Below, one piece after another: positions 1 to 5,810 of a stretch of 6,915 bases of DNA. Where the stretch lies: assembly GCA_965220245.1 (NCBI GenBank), contig CBDCPI010000016.1, positions 1 to 6,915 on the forward strand, read 5' to 3'. Each line of letters starts with the position of its first letter. The stretch's first letter is position 1. The notes beneath the pieces were generated by a model that was not told the DNA's origin, did not search any database, and saw nothing but the letters and a program-made list of their open reading frames with translations. Both the position numbers and the translations under genes were made by a program. This stretch comes from CBDCPI01 sp965220245. Lineage in GTDB: Bacteria; Chloroflexota; Dehalococcoidia; Lucifugimonadales; UBA3495.

Positions 1-1
1 G

Positions 2-85
2 TCATTGGAGGAGCAGGAGGCCGTCCTAGCCAAGCAACGTCCGCCCATTCCCCACCCGGAATTGGCGATACCTGCCGCGACCTAG
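2..85 (+). CDS. Possible C-terminal end of a gene entering from the left edge
   Basis: An open frame runs from the window edge to a TAG at 83-85 and encodes 27 residues, including the stretch LEEQEAVLAKQRPPIPHPEL. About three quarters of its codons end in G or C, as in the clear genes of this window, and the composition (acidic/basic start, proline-rich tail) could be a protein C-terminus. No domain or family can be recognised in so short a piece. If real, this gene would converge on the leftward serine hydrolase. It could equally be a chance open frame; the sequence left of the window would decide. Confidence 0.3.
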   Translation, partial: SLEEQEAVLAKQRPPIPHPELAIPAAT

Positions 86-259
86 TCCTTCCATAAAAGC
101 GAAAGCCTCATGCCGCGGCCGCCGCCATCGGCGCCTACCACCGGTTGGGCGAGGAATTGACTTGGTGGCGGGGGCTCGGTCAGGGTAATTGACTGAGTGG
201 TATCCCTTCCAAGTAACCGAAACGCCGTAAACGAACCCTCCAACGACTAGAAAGGGAAG
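86..259. other. Non-coding stretch downstream of the leftward unit
   Basis: No convincing gene was seen here. The stretch contains an imperfect direct repeat (155-168 and 187-200). It also holds a long-range inverted repeat, 203-210 against 250-257 (8 pairs including one G-U, about 39 bases of loop), just after the serine hydrolase stop on the minus strand. Neither pairs with a U-tract, so no intrinsic terminator can be called. If the edge fragment at 2-85 is a gene, this is a convergent intergenic region. Confidence 0.5.
155..200. repeat. Imperfect direct repeat AATTGACTNNGTGG, two copies 32 bp apart
   Basis: AATTGACTTGGTGG at 155-168 recurs as AATTGACTGAGTGG at 187-200, with 12 of 14 positions identical. 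Start-to-start spacing is 32 bp, about three helical turns, so both copies would face the same side of the DNA. The sequence shows the repeat; a protein-binding role is only a possibility. Its position downstream of the leftward genes argues against a classical operator for them. Confidence 0.5.
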
Positions 260-1414
260 CTACTCGGGTATCCCCAGAGCCTTTCGCACCGCTCCGCCAA
301 TGGGTGTCAGCGGGCTCTCTTCGGGAGGGCCGTGGGGGACCATGCGGTTATGGTGGATAGCAACCGCCAGCCGATGCTGAGGATCCGCCCAGCCCAGACA
401 GCCGCCAGCCCCGTTATGGCCGAATGCCAGAGGGTTGCTGCCCATGGCGCCCATGCCGGGACTACCCGCGAAGTGGAAGCCTCCGATGGTCCCATGATGG
501 GGCTTCCCATGCACCGGGTCGTAATCGCTGGGGGGACGGGGTATATGGAAGGTCCGCACCCGGTCCTCCGAAAGAAGGCGCACGCCGTCCAACTCACCGC
601 CATTGGCCAGCATAGCGTAGAACCGGGCTTGGCTCCGTGCATTCATGATCCCTTGGGCTCCGGGGATGCAGGACTGGCGCACATCAGAGCGGCCAAACAC
701 CTCCTGGGTAGTCCCTACCACTGGCGGAGAGGCCCGGAACCGCAGCGAGTCCGGAGGTATTCCCGGAGCGCCAGGAGGGACCTCCGGTACATTGGTGAGT
801 TTAGCCACCCGGGGCTCAACCTCGGGTGGAATTCCGGCCCACAGGTTGGTGATGCCCAAGGGTTGGCAGATTTCTTCCTGAATGAACTGCCCGAAGGGCC
901 GGTGCATTGGATCGGTACGGCGCACGACCTCACCTACTACCCAGCCAAAGGTGTAGGCCATGTAGCCGCTTCTGGTCCCCGGCTCAAAGAGAGGATGCAT
1001 CTCCGCAATCTGCCCCACCATCCAGTCCCAGTCGCACATCAACTCCGGAGTAACTCCCACGGGCATCAAGGGGACCCCGATACGGTGGGTCAACGCATCG
1101 AACACCGTGCCTTTGTCCTTGCCGTGCTTTCCGAATTCGGGCCAGTATTTGGCCACCGGATGGTAGTAGTCCACCAGCCCCCGTTCCGCCTGAATGTGGA
1201 GCGCTGTCGCCGTCATTGCTTTTATATTGGAAAACACCGGGAAGAGGGTGTCTCCATCGACCTCCCGGCCGGTGGTCTCATCAGCCAGGCCGCCCCACTG
1301 GTCTATCACCAATTCGCTGTCCACGTAAGCTGCGACCTGAACTCCGATTTCCCCGCGTTCTCCGATGGCTACGTCGATAGCTTCTTGTACGATGCTCTTC
1401 GGACTTTCCGCCAT
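260..1414 (-). CDS. Beta-lactamase-fold serine hydrolase (class C / esterase-like)
   Basis: This 384-residue protein belongs to the penicillin-binding-protein-like serine hydrolases (Pfam Beta-lactamase family; EstB-type esterases and related amidases). The nucleophile motif SxxK is S62-N-I-K65. The second motif is around Y151 (SGYMAYTFGWVVGE), and the third is H333-N-G335 in GHNGAGGCLGWADP, the HxG form that replaces KTG in esterase-like members. LTHRIGVP near 108-115 matches the conserved LTHxSG-type segment. No signal peptide or membrane segment is visible, so a cytoplasmic enzyme is likely. Length fits the family (about 380-400). The ATG at 1412-1414 is preceded by GGAGGGT (minus strand, 1421-1427) at 6 bases. 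It lies 63 bases downstream of the formamidase gene on the same strand and is probably co-transcribed. The family assignment is firm; the substrate (ester, lactone or amide) cannot be told, and antibiotic hydrolysis is not implied. Confidence 0.9.
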   Translation of the reverse strand: MAESPKSIVQEAIDVAIGERGEIGVQVAAYVDSELVIDQWGGLADETTGREVDGDTLFPVFSNIKAMTATALHIQAERGLVDYYHPVAKYWPEFGKHGKDKGTVFDALTHRIGVPLMPVGVTPELMCDWDWMVGQIAEMHPLFEPGTRSGYMAYTFGWVVGEVVRRTDPMHRPFGQFIQEEICQPLGITNLWAGIPPEVEPRVAKLTNVPEVPPGAPGIPPDSLRFRASPPVVGTTQEVFGRSDVRQSCIPGAQGIMNARSQARFYAMLANGGELDGVRLLSEDRVRTFHIPRPPSDYDPVHGKPHHGTIGGFHFAGSPGMGAMGSNPLAFGHNGAGGCLGWADPQHRLAVAIHHNRMVPHGPPEESPLTPIGGAVRKALGIPE

Positions 1415-1420
1415 AGCTGC

Positions 1421-1427
1421 ACCCTCC
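1421..1427 (-). promoter_or_regulatory. Ribosome binding site of the serine hydrolase
   Basis: The minus strand reads GGAGGGT six bases before the ATG at 1414. This is a strong Shine-Dalgarno match and supports that start over downstream alternatives. Confidence 0.7.
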
Positions 1428-1477
1428 GTCGATGATTCTTGGAAAGCCTGGCCTGATTAGCAAGCCAAGTTGGCATA

Positions 1478-2674
1478 TCAGTCGTGGGGCAAGATTCCTT
1501 GATCAAAAATGTCCAGCGGCAAGTATAGGGTAACGCAAGCATTGGGAACGTCGGTGATTCCACTGATGCGGAGCTCTATCGGAGCGACGCTCAATAGAGT
1601 ATAGGCCTGTTCTCCGCTGTAGCCGAAGTGGGTCAAGTGGTCAATGGCTTGCAGCATCGCTTCTCGAGCGGCCATGGTGCAATCGTTGAAAGCCTGCTGG
1701 CTGCCCCGGAAGTTGAAGCCGGTAAAGGTCAGATACCGGTTGCCAAACTGGGGTTCGACCGGGCCCGGTTGAAACATGGGAGTGCGGACATTGTACTTGG
1801 TGGCGCCTCCCTTGATGAGGCCCGCCCGGAGCCAGGTCACGCCATCCATTTCGATGGCGTTCCAAGTGGCTTCGCCGTCGCCTTCGGCGAAATGCAGGTC
1901 TCCCACGGAGAGCAGGGCTCCCGGCACGAATACCGGGAAGTATATTCTGGACCCGCTGGACAGATTCTTGATGTCAACGTTGCCGCCGTTTTCCCTTGGC
2001 GGCACCGTCCTGGCCGCCTCAGCCGCCATCGACGCATGTTTCGCCGGATCTACCCCGCGAAACAATGCTGTCTCGGCGTGGGGCAGGTAGGCTCGATCGT
2101 CTGCGGCCAACGGGGCTTCTCTTTCGTTCCACCGGGCCAGCATCTCATGAGACGGCGCCACGCCGATCACTCCCGGATGGGGCAATGCGGGAATGCGTAC
2201 TCCGGGGATGTGGCGGGACTCGGCGTAGACGTTTCCTCTCATGTACCAGACCGACTTGTAGGCCGCAGGGTAAACGTCCCGCAATATGCCTCCGATCTCG
2301 GGGATAACACAGGAGTAGCCCACTCCGCTCAGCGGTGACAGCTCCAAGAGGTCCACCACGAGCAAGTCTCCGGGCTCGGCTCCTCGCACCGCCACCGGCC
2401 CCGCCAATGGATGGACCCGGGTCAAGTCCATGGCGGCCACGTCAGCGGTGCTGTCGTCGTCCCGGAGTTGATAGTCGTCGTAACCCGGTGACTCCAGGAT
2501 CACCTCACCGCCGGGTTCGATCTCGATCAGCGGCGGAATGTCCGGGTGCCATCGGTTATGACCGATGTTCCGCTGTCCGGATAAGGGCATACCCACTTCA
2601 CACCGGACTCGGGGCGCTCCCAGGTCCCGGTCCTCGAATCGAGAGACTCCTGAGTTGGAGAAACCTGTGGACAT
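1478..2674 (-). CDS. fmdA: Formamidase (FmdA/AmdA family)
   Basis: The enzyme hydrolyses formamide, and possibly other short amides, to ammonia and formate in the cytoplasm (EC 3.5.1.49 type). Family landmarks occur in order, numbered from the longer start: HNRWHPDIPP at 44-53, DLTRVHPLAGPVAVRGAEPGDLLVVD at about 88-113, SRHIPGVR at 158-165, HPGVIGVAPS at 171-180, TVPPRENGGNVDIKNL at 228-243, VGDLHFAEGDGE at 262-273, FGYSGEQAYTLLSVAP at 355-370 and DVPNACVTL at 380-388. The total of about 400 residues matches full-length formamidases rather than the shorter acetamidases. The frame opens with an ATG at 2687-2689 that has no Shine-Dalgarno. An ATG five codons later (2672-2674) has GAGGA five bases upstream, so that start is chosen (398 residues). 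It is the first gene of a leftward pair with the serine hydrolase. The amide transporter and regulator genes that accompany fmdA in some methylotrophs are not in the window. The family is firm; the exact amide substrate is inferred. Confidence 0.93.
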   Translation of the reverse strand: MSTGFSNSGVSRFEDRDLGAPRVRCEVGMPLSGQRNIGHNRWHPDIPPLIEIEPGGEVILESPGYDDYQLRDDDSTADVAAMDLTRVHPLAGPVAVRGAEPGDLLVVDLLELSPLSGVGYSCVIPEIGGILRDVYPAAYKSVWYMRGNVYAESRHIPGVRIPALPHPGVIGVAPSHEMLARWNEREAPLAADDRAYLPHAETALFRGVDPAKHASMAAEAARTVPPRENGGNVDIKNLSSGSRIYFPVFVPGALLSVGDLHFAEGDGEATWNAIEMDGVTWLRAGLIKGGATKYNVRTPMFQPGPVEPQFGNRYLTFTGFNFRGSQQAFNDCTMAAREAMLQAIDHLTHFGYSGEQAYTLLSVAPIELRISGITDVPNACVTLYLPLDIFDQGILPHD

Positions 2675-2679
2675 ATCAT

Positions 2680-2684
2680 TCCTC
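2680..2684 (-). promoter_or_regulatory. Ribosome binding site that favours the internal formamidase start
   Basis: The minus strand reads GAGGA five bases before the ATG at 2672-2674. It lies inside the codons that would follow the upstream ATG at 2689, which has no purine-rich site in front of it. This makes the downstream ATG the likelier start. Confidence 0.6.
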
Positions 2685-2709
2685 GTCATTGGATTTGCGG
2701 CACGTAGGT

Positions 2710-2739
2710 ACTATACAGCCCTGTCCATCGAATAACCAA
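2710..2739 (-). promoter_or_regulatory. Candidate promoter of the leftward formamidase unit
   Basis: On the minus strand TTGGTT (2734-2739) is followed after 18 bases by TATAGT (2710-2715), which matches five of six bases of the sigma-70 -10 consensus. Transcription would begin near 2703, leaving about 30 bases of leader before the preferred formamidase ATG at 2674. The -35 match is weak (three of six), so the call rests mainly on the -10 box and the position. Confidence 0.45.
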
Positions 2740-2801
2740 CTTCGGAGGCAAGGCCTGTTCTCTGTTACTACAAGATTTGAAAGACATTGGGCAAATGAAT
2801 G

Positions 2802-2835
2802 GTTGAATCCAGTCGTAAGTTGAATCCAGTCGTAA
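2802..2835. repeat. Perfect tandem duplication of a 17-bp unit
   Basis: GTTGAATCCAGTCGTAA occurs twice with no gap, at 2802-2818 and 2819-2835, and all 17 positions are identical. It sits about 65 bp upstream of the leftward promoter candidate and about 190 bp upstream of the rightward one. It may be a doubled binding site for a regulator of the divergent units, or simply a recent slippage duplication in non-coding DNA. Confidence 0.8.
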
Positions 2836-2998
2836 GAGGAAGACCGGACCCTCAGAGCGCCAGTGACTGTATCCGGCATTTGGATCTGTCCAACAGCGGC
2901 AATATAGAAGGATGAGTAGTCGCAACCCCTGTCTACGCCAGCAATGTACAAAGCCATGTGAAGCAACAATTTCGTTGCCACGGAACCTTGTTTTCTCG

Positions 2999-3017
2999 GG
3001 CTGGGCTACCCCCAGCC
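2999..3017. repeat. Short inverted repeat upstream of the rightward promoter
   Basis: GGCTGGG (2999-3005) and CCCAGCC (3011-3017) form a perfect 7-bp stem around a 5-base loop. No T-tract follows on either strand, so it is not an intrinsic terminator. It ends seven bases before the TTGACA box, where a DNA-binding activator or repressor could sit; that role is inferred only from position. Confidence 0.4.
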
Positions 3018-3024
3018 ATGAACG

Positions 3025-3053
3025 TTGACAGCCCAATCCAATCAATATAGGCT
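3025..3053 (+). promoter_or_regulatory. Candidate promoter of the rightward monooxygenase unit
   Basis: A perfect -35 hexamer, TTGACA, lies at 3025-3030. Two partial -10 boxes follow: TATAGG at 3046-3051 (15-base spacer, four of six matches) and TAGGCT at 3048-3053 (17-base spacer, three of six matches). Transcription would start near 3058-3060 and give a leader of about 80 bases before the ATG at 3142. Spacing or match is imperfect in both cases, which would suit a promoter that needs an activator. Confidence 0.45.
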
Positions 3054-3141
3054 TGGCCCAAAGGTACTGCCGGGGTTTCTGGCTCGTAAGTTTCAACCCC
3101 CAAGGTAAGCCATTGTCTGAGTACAGGGAGCTTGAACGATC

Positions 3142-4308
3142 ATGAAGTTTTACAGCTTTGATGAGACCACCTATCCCGGTATTCCCGACGAAATCGGGCC
3201 TGAGTCACGCCAGACCAACAAGTTCTGCGACCCTCGGTTGGCGGCCCTCACCTATCAAGAGCACTTGGAGGAATGGGAGCTGTGCGAGGAACTGGGCTTC
3301 GACGGCGCCTTCGTCAACGAGCACCACTTCACCTACTTCAACATCAACCCGTCATGCACCGTGTTGGCCGCTGCCCTGATTGCCCGGACCAAGCGGATGA
3401 AGGTCGGCGTCATCGGCCACGTTCTGCCCCTGCGGCACCCGGTGCAGACCGCCGAGGAGTTCGCCCAACTGGACGTGCTCTCCGGTGGCCGCTTCATCGG
3501 TGGCATCGTCCGCGGGGTGCCACAGGAGTACGTGTCCTACAACGTGGACCCCTTCAGCAGCCGCGCGCGCTTCGCCGAGTCGTACGAAATCGTCAAGAAG
3601 TGCCTGACTGAGGAAATCTTCGACTACCAGGGCGACTTCTACAACCTGAAGGCGGTCTCTGTCTGGCCGCGTCCGATTCAAGACCCGCTACCCATCTGGA
3701 TGCCCGCCGGCTCCGCCGAGACAATAGAATTCGCCGCCCGGCACCGCCTTCCCATAGCCCGGGTGTGGAACCCCACGGTGGTGTTTCAAGACGCCTTCGA
3801 GTACTACCAGGAAGTGGCCAGGGAGCAATTCGGCTGGGACGCCGGCCCTGAGTATTTCATTGGCTCCCGCTACATCCACGTGGCCGAGACCACCGACCAA
3901 GCAATAGACGAGTGCCGCGAAGCTGTGATGTACGTCCGTCGCCTCACCACCTTCAGCCGCCCGGTGCAGGTGCCCGCCCCGGTTCCGGGCTTGCAGACCG
4001 ACCGGTCCTACCAGTATCGCAAGCGCTCCTCAGGGGCCGAGATGCCTGGGCCTGGCACCCCTTTTGAAAAGCTTCGGGAGACCGGCTTCATCGTTTGCGG
4101 CGACCCCGACTACGTAACTGAATGGCTGGCCAACGACATGCAGACCGCCGGCTATGGCCATTTCCTGGGCATGTTCCGGGTGGGCAAGAACACCCACGAG
4201 AACGTCATAAAGTCAAAGCGCCTGTTTGCTGAGGAGGTTATGCCGCGGCTGAGGGACATCAACGCCCGTGAGGCCAGGGCCCCGGAGAAGCAAACCGGGG
4301 CGGTTTAG
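3142..4308 (+). CDS. LLM-class flavin-dependent oxidoreductase (luciferase-like monooxygenase)
   Basis: This 388-residue enzyme has the bacterial luciferase-like TIM-barrel fold. It is expected to use reduced FMN (or F420) and oxygen to hydroxylate, cleave or insert oxygen into an organic substrate in the cytoplasm. Family marks are NEHHF at 59-63, HVLPLRHPVQTAEEFAQLDVLSGGRF at about 93-118 with the following GGIVRG, the helix RARFAESYEI at 141-150, QGDFYNL at 163-169, PIWMPAGSAETIEFAARH at 184-201, and a C-terminal CGDPDYVTEWL segment typical of the flavin-site region. Full length is usual for the family. The ATG is preceded by GGGAG at 3126-3130, 11 bases away and so rather distant, but no better start is apparent. 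It is the first gene of a rightward unit. No flavin reductase lies in the window, so reduced flavin would come from elsewhere. The family is firm; substrate and cofactor type are unknown. Confidence 0.92.
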   Translation: MKFYSFDETTYPGIPDEIGPESRQTNKFCDPRLAALTYQEHLEEWELCEELGFDGAFVNEHHFTYFNINPSCTVLAAALIARTKRMKVGVIGHVLPLRHPVQTAEEFAQLDVLSGGRFIGGIVRGVPQEYVSYNVDPFSSRARFAESYEIVKKCLTEEIFDYQGDFYNLKAVSVWPRPIQDPLPIWMPAGSAETIEFAARHRLPIARVWNPTVVFQDAFEYYQEVAREQFGWDAGPEYFIGSRYIHVAETTDQAIDECREAVMYVRRLTTFSRPVQVPAPVPGLQTDRSYQYRKRSSGAEMPGPGTPFEKLRETGFIVCGDPDYVTEWLANDMQTAGYGHFLGMFRVGKNTHENVIKSKRLFAEEVMPRLRDINAREARAPEKQTGAV

Positions 4309-4351
4309 ATTCAGGGTCGCTGCTCAAACGAGAAATGGCAACGAAAGAAAA

Positions 4352-4861
4352 ATGACCCTTCCATTGTATGAAGATTTCAACTATACCCTGACCCGGGAGT
4401 CCTTGGAGACTCGGGGCGAATTTCATGAGGCCGGAGAAGGAAGGGTCTCCATCGGCTGGGAGATGTTGGTGCCCCCGCCAGGGCCTGATGGAGTACCATA
4501 CCTGCTGATTTTCGTAGGGCCCACCTCCGAGCACCGGGGCTGCGCCATGCGGTTGTGCTTGGTGGACGGGCAGGGTGTTCCGGTGTCGGACGATGCGGAG
4601 GTAACTCTGGAGACTTACTACAGGACCGGCTCGGAGCGCACCGTTATGTTCCAAGGCCGGTACGGAGATTTTGTTGGGATAGCCGACCAGCGGGCCCCCG
4701 GGGCCGCTCTGGCGGTGCAGAAGCGGGCCGAGTCGGGCGAGGATTACGTGATTCGCTTCGGGGTCACTCTTCCCGAGGAGTCCCCTCTGCCGGACCCCGA
4801 AGCTAACGAATCTTACTTCGAGCTTGAATGCGTCAAGCTCTGGTGGAACGAAACGGCCTGA
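4352..4861 (+). CDS. Protein of unknown function (169 residues)
   Basis: No family was recognised. From the ATG at 4352 the protein has 169 residues and is acidic overall. It has no signal peptide, membrane segment, Cys/His metal cluster or nucleotide-binding motif. Alternating hydrophobic and polar stretches (for example RVSIGWEMLVP, GVPYLLIFVG, YFELECVKLWW) suggest a mainly beta-sheet fold. The same frame stays open upstream to 4268 inside the monooxygenase gene, but that part is Arg/Pro-rich and unlike the rest, so the ATG at 4352 is preferred; only an A-rich weak ribosome binding site precedes it. It begins 43 bases after the monooxygenase stop and ends 51 bases before the alpha/beta hydrolase start, so it is probably co-translated with them. 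A substrate-binding, accessory or small-enzyme role in the same pathway is possible but unproven. G/C-biased third positions and the operon position support a real gene. Confidence 0.75.
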   Translation: MTLPLYEDFNYTLTRESLETRGEFHEAGEGRVSIGWEMLVPPPGPDGVPYLLIFVGPTSEHRGCAMRLCLVDGQGVPVSDDAEVTLETYYRTGSERTVMFQGRYGDFVGIADQRAPGAALAVQKRAESGEDYVIRFGVTLPEESPLPDPEANESYFELECVKLWWNETA

Positions 4862-4901
4862 CCGCTGTGGAGTCTTGCACCGGAGCCGGGGTGATGCCAA
4901 A

Positions 4902-4907
4902 GAGGTG
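4902..4907 (+). promoter_or_regulatory. Ribosome binding site of the alpha/beta hydrolase
   Basis: GAGGTG lies five bases before the ATG at 4913. A nearer upstream ATG at 4894 is out of frame, so this site fixes the start at 4913. Confidence 0.6.
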
Positions 4908-4912
4908 GGCTT

Positions 4913-5767
4913 ATGGGAGCCGCTGACGGGTCCATTTTCAGCCGCAAGGCAGTGCAGGCCGGCGGGTTCGACATTTCCTGCTTGGTAGGCGGCGCCGACG
5001 AGGGCATCGATCCGGTGCTTTACCTTCACGGTCTGGGCGGAGCCGGCAAGTGGGAAGCCTGTCACATGGCCTTGGGCACCACCGCCCTGACCTACCTGCC
5101 CCAGTTGCCAGGATGGCGTGAAGGCCGGCCGCCGGAATCGCTGCAGTCCGTCGCCGATTACGCCGGTTTGGTCCTGGACTTGATGGACGCCCTGGAATTG
5201 GAACGGGCCACTTTGGTGGGTCACTCCATCGGCGGGTGGATTGGGCTGAAAGCGGCGGTCCGAAGCCCTGGACGGGTCAGCCGGATGATAATGGCAAGCC
5301 CGATGGGATTGGACTTCCCCCCGACTGCTTCCCCGGACCTGGCCGGCTTGGACCAGGAAGCCTTCGCCACCGCAGTGTTCGCCAAGCTGGGCCTCATCGC
5401 CACTGCCCAGTCCTACGGGTTCGGCGCGGAGTGGGAGAACGTGCGGAGGGGCCCGGAGTTCGAACGCCAATGGAAGGGCCGGGACTTGGTTGCCGAATTG
5501 GCCAAAGAGGGGTGCGCCGACCCGGAGATGACGGCTATGCTTCCAGTCATTGAAGCTGAGACCCTGCTGGTCTGGGGCCGGCAGGACGGGCTGGCGCCCG
5601 TGGAACAGGGAGAAGCCCTGCGTTCCACTCTTCCCAACTCCAGGCTGAACGTGATAGACAACTGCGGGCACTTGCCGATGGCAGAGAAACCGGAAACCTT
5701 CAACCGCTTGGTCCGGAACTTCCTAGTGGGAGTGGAGGAAGACATTCCCGACGTGGTCCGTGTCTGA
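4913..5767 (+). CDS. Alpha/beta-fold hydrolase
   Basis: This 284-residue enzyme of the alpha/beta hydrolase superfamily cuts ester, thioester, amide or C-C bonds through a Ser-His-Asp triad. The oxyanion-hole segment LHGLGGAG lies at 38-45. The nucleophile elbow GHSIGG at 103-108 places Ser105, the acid is Asp225 in VWGRQDGLAP, and the catalytic His253 lies in NCGHLPMAEKP. Residues about 135-205 form the likely cap domain that sets substrate choice. No export signal is seen, so it should act in the cytoplasm. Length is normal for the family. It lies between the unknown 169-residue gene (51-base gap) and the MmgE/PrpD gene (43-base gap) on the same strand, in a probable operon led by the monooxygenase. 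Relatives include ring-fission product hydrolases, deformylases and haloperoxidase-like esterases; the sequence does not separate these. The fold and catalytic competence are firm, the reaction is not. Confidence 0.92.
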   Translation: MGAADGSIFSRKAVQAGGFDISCLVGGADEGIDPVLYLHGLGGAGKWEACHMALGTTALTYLPQLPGWREGRPPESLQSVADYAGLVLDLMDALELERATLVGHSIGGWIGLKAAVRSPGRVSRMIMASPMGLDFPPTASPDLAGLDQEAFATAVFAKLGLIATAQSYGFGAEWENVRRGPEFERQWKGRDLVAELAKEGCADPEMTAMLPVIEAETLLVWGRQDGLAPVEQGEALRSTLPNSRLNVIDNCGHLPMAEKPETFNRLVRNFLVGVEEDIPDVVRV

Positions 5768-5798
5768 GCCGTAGCATCGCATCCGGCCCAAACCGCCC

Positions 5799-5805
5799 AG
5801 GAGGT
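5799..5805 (+). promoter_or_regulatory. Ribosome binding site of the MmgE/PrpD gene
   Basis: AGGAGGT, a full Shine-Dalgarno match, ends five bases before the ATG at 5811 and fixes that start. It is the strongest ribosome binding site in the rightward unit. Confidence 0.75.
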
Positions 5806-5810
5806 CCCTC

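Larger units (their letters stand above)
2690..3141. other. Divergent intergenic region between formamidase and monooxygenase
   Basis: About 450 bases separate the two divergently read units. No protein gene is convincing here: the open frames present match no recognisable family and lack good ribosome binding sites. No tRNA-like cloverleaf or known riboswitch was recognised. The region holds one promoter candidate for each direction, a perfect 17-bp tandem duplication, a 7-bp hairpin directly upstream of the rightward -35 box and a short GCAAC/GTTGC inverted repeat (2963-2967 and 2974-2978). Its base composition looks less GC-rich than the flanking genes. It is the most likely control region for both units. 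Confidence 0.65.

Noticed and set aside
203..257. Inverted repeat TCCCTTCC / GAAAGGGA considered as a terminator for the leftward unit
   Set aside because: The loop is about 39 bases, the stem includes a G-U pair and low-complexity purine/pyrimidine runs, and no U-tract follows.
260..1414. Antibiotic-resistance beta-lactamase
   Set aside because: There is no signal peptide, HNG replaces KTG, the Y-x-N motif is altered and the neighbourhood is catabolic; an esterase/amidase-like hydrolase fits better.
332..1435. Long open frame (367 codons) on the plus strand opposite the serine hydrolase
   Set aside because: The minus-strand frame encodes clear SxxK and HxG motifs and has a strong ribosome binding site. 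The plus-strand product matches no family and is a mirror of a GC-rich gene.
1628..2338. Open frame on the plus strand opposite the formamidase (236 codons)
   Set aside because: The formamidase reading frame on the minus strand is strongly conserved throughout; the opposite product resembles no protein family.
2676..3096. Two minus-strand open frames (101 and 136 codons) in the divergent intergenic region
   Set aside because: They overlap each other and run across both promoter candidates and the tandem repeat. They have no good ribosome binding site and match nothing recognisable.
2690..3141. tRNA, small RNA gene or CRISPR-like repeat in the divergent region
   Set aside because: No cloverleaf or spaced repeat array was found. 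The only repeat is a two-copy tandem duplication without spacers.
4259..5671. Long open frame (470 codons) on the minus strand across the unknown protein and alpha/beta hydrolase genes
   Set aside because: It is Gly/Pro/Gln/His-rich with no recognisable domain. The plus strand carries an intact catalytic triad in well-spaced genes, so this is a high-GC antisense shadow despite its length.
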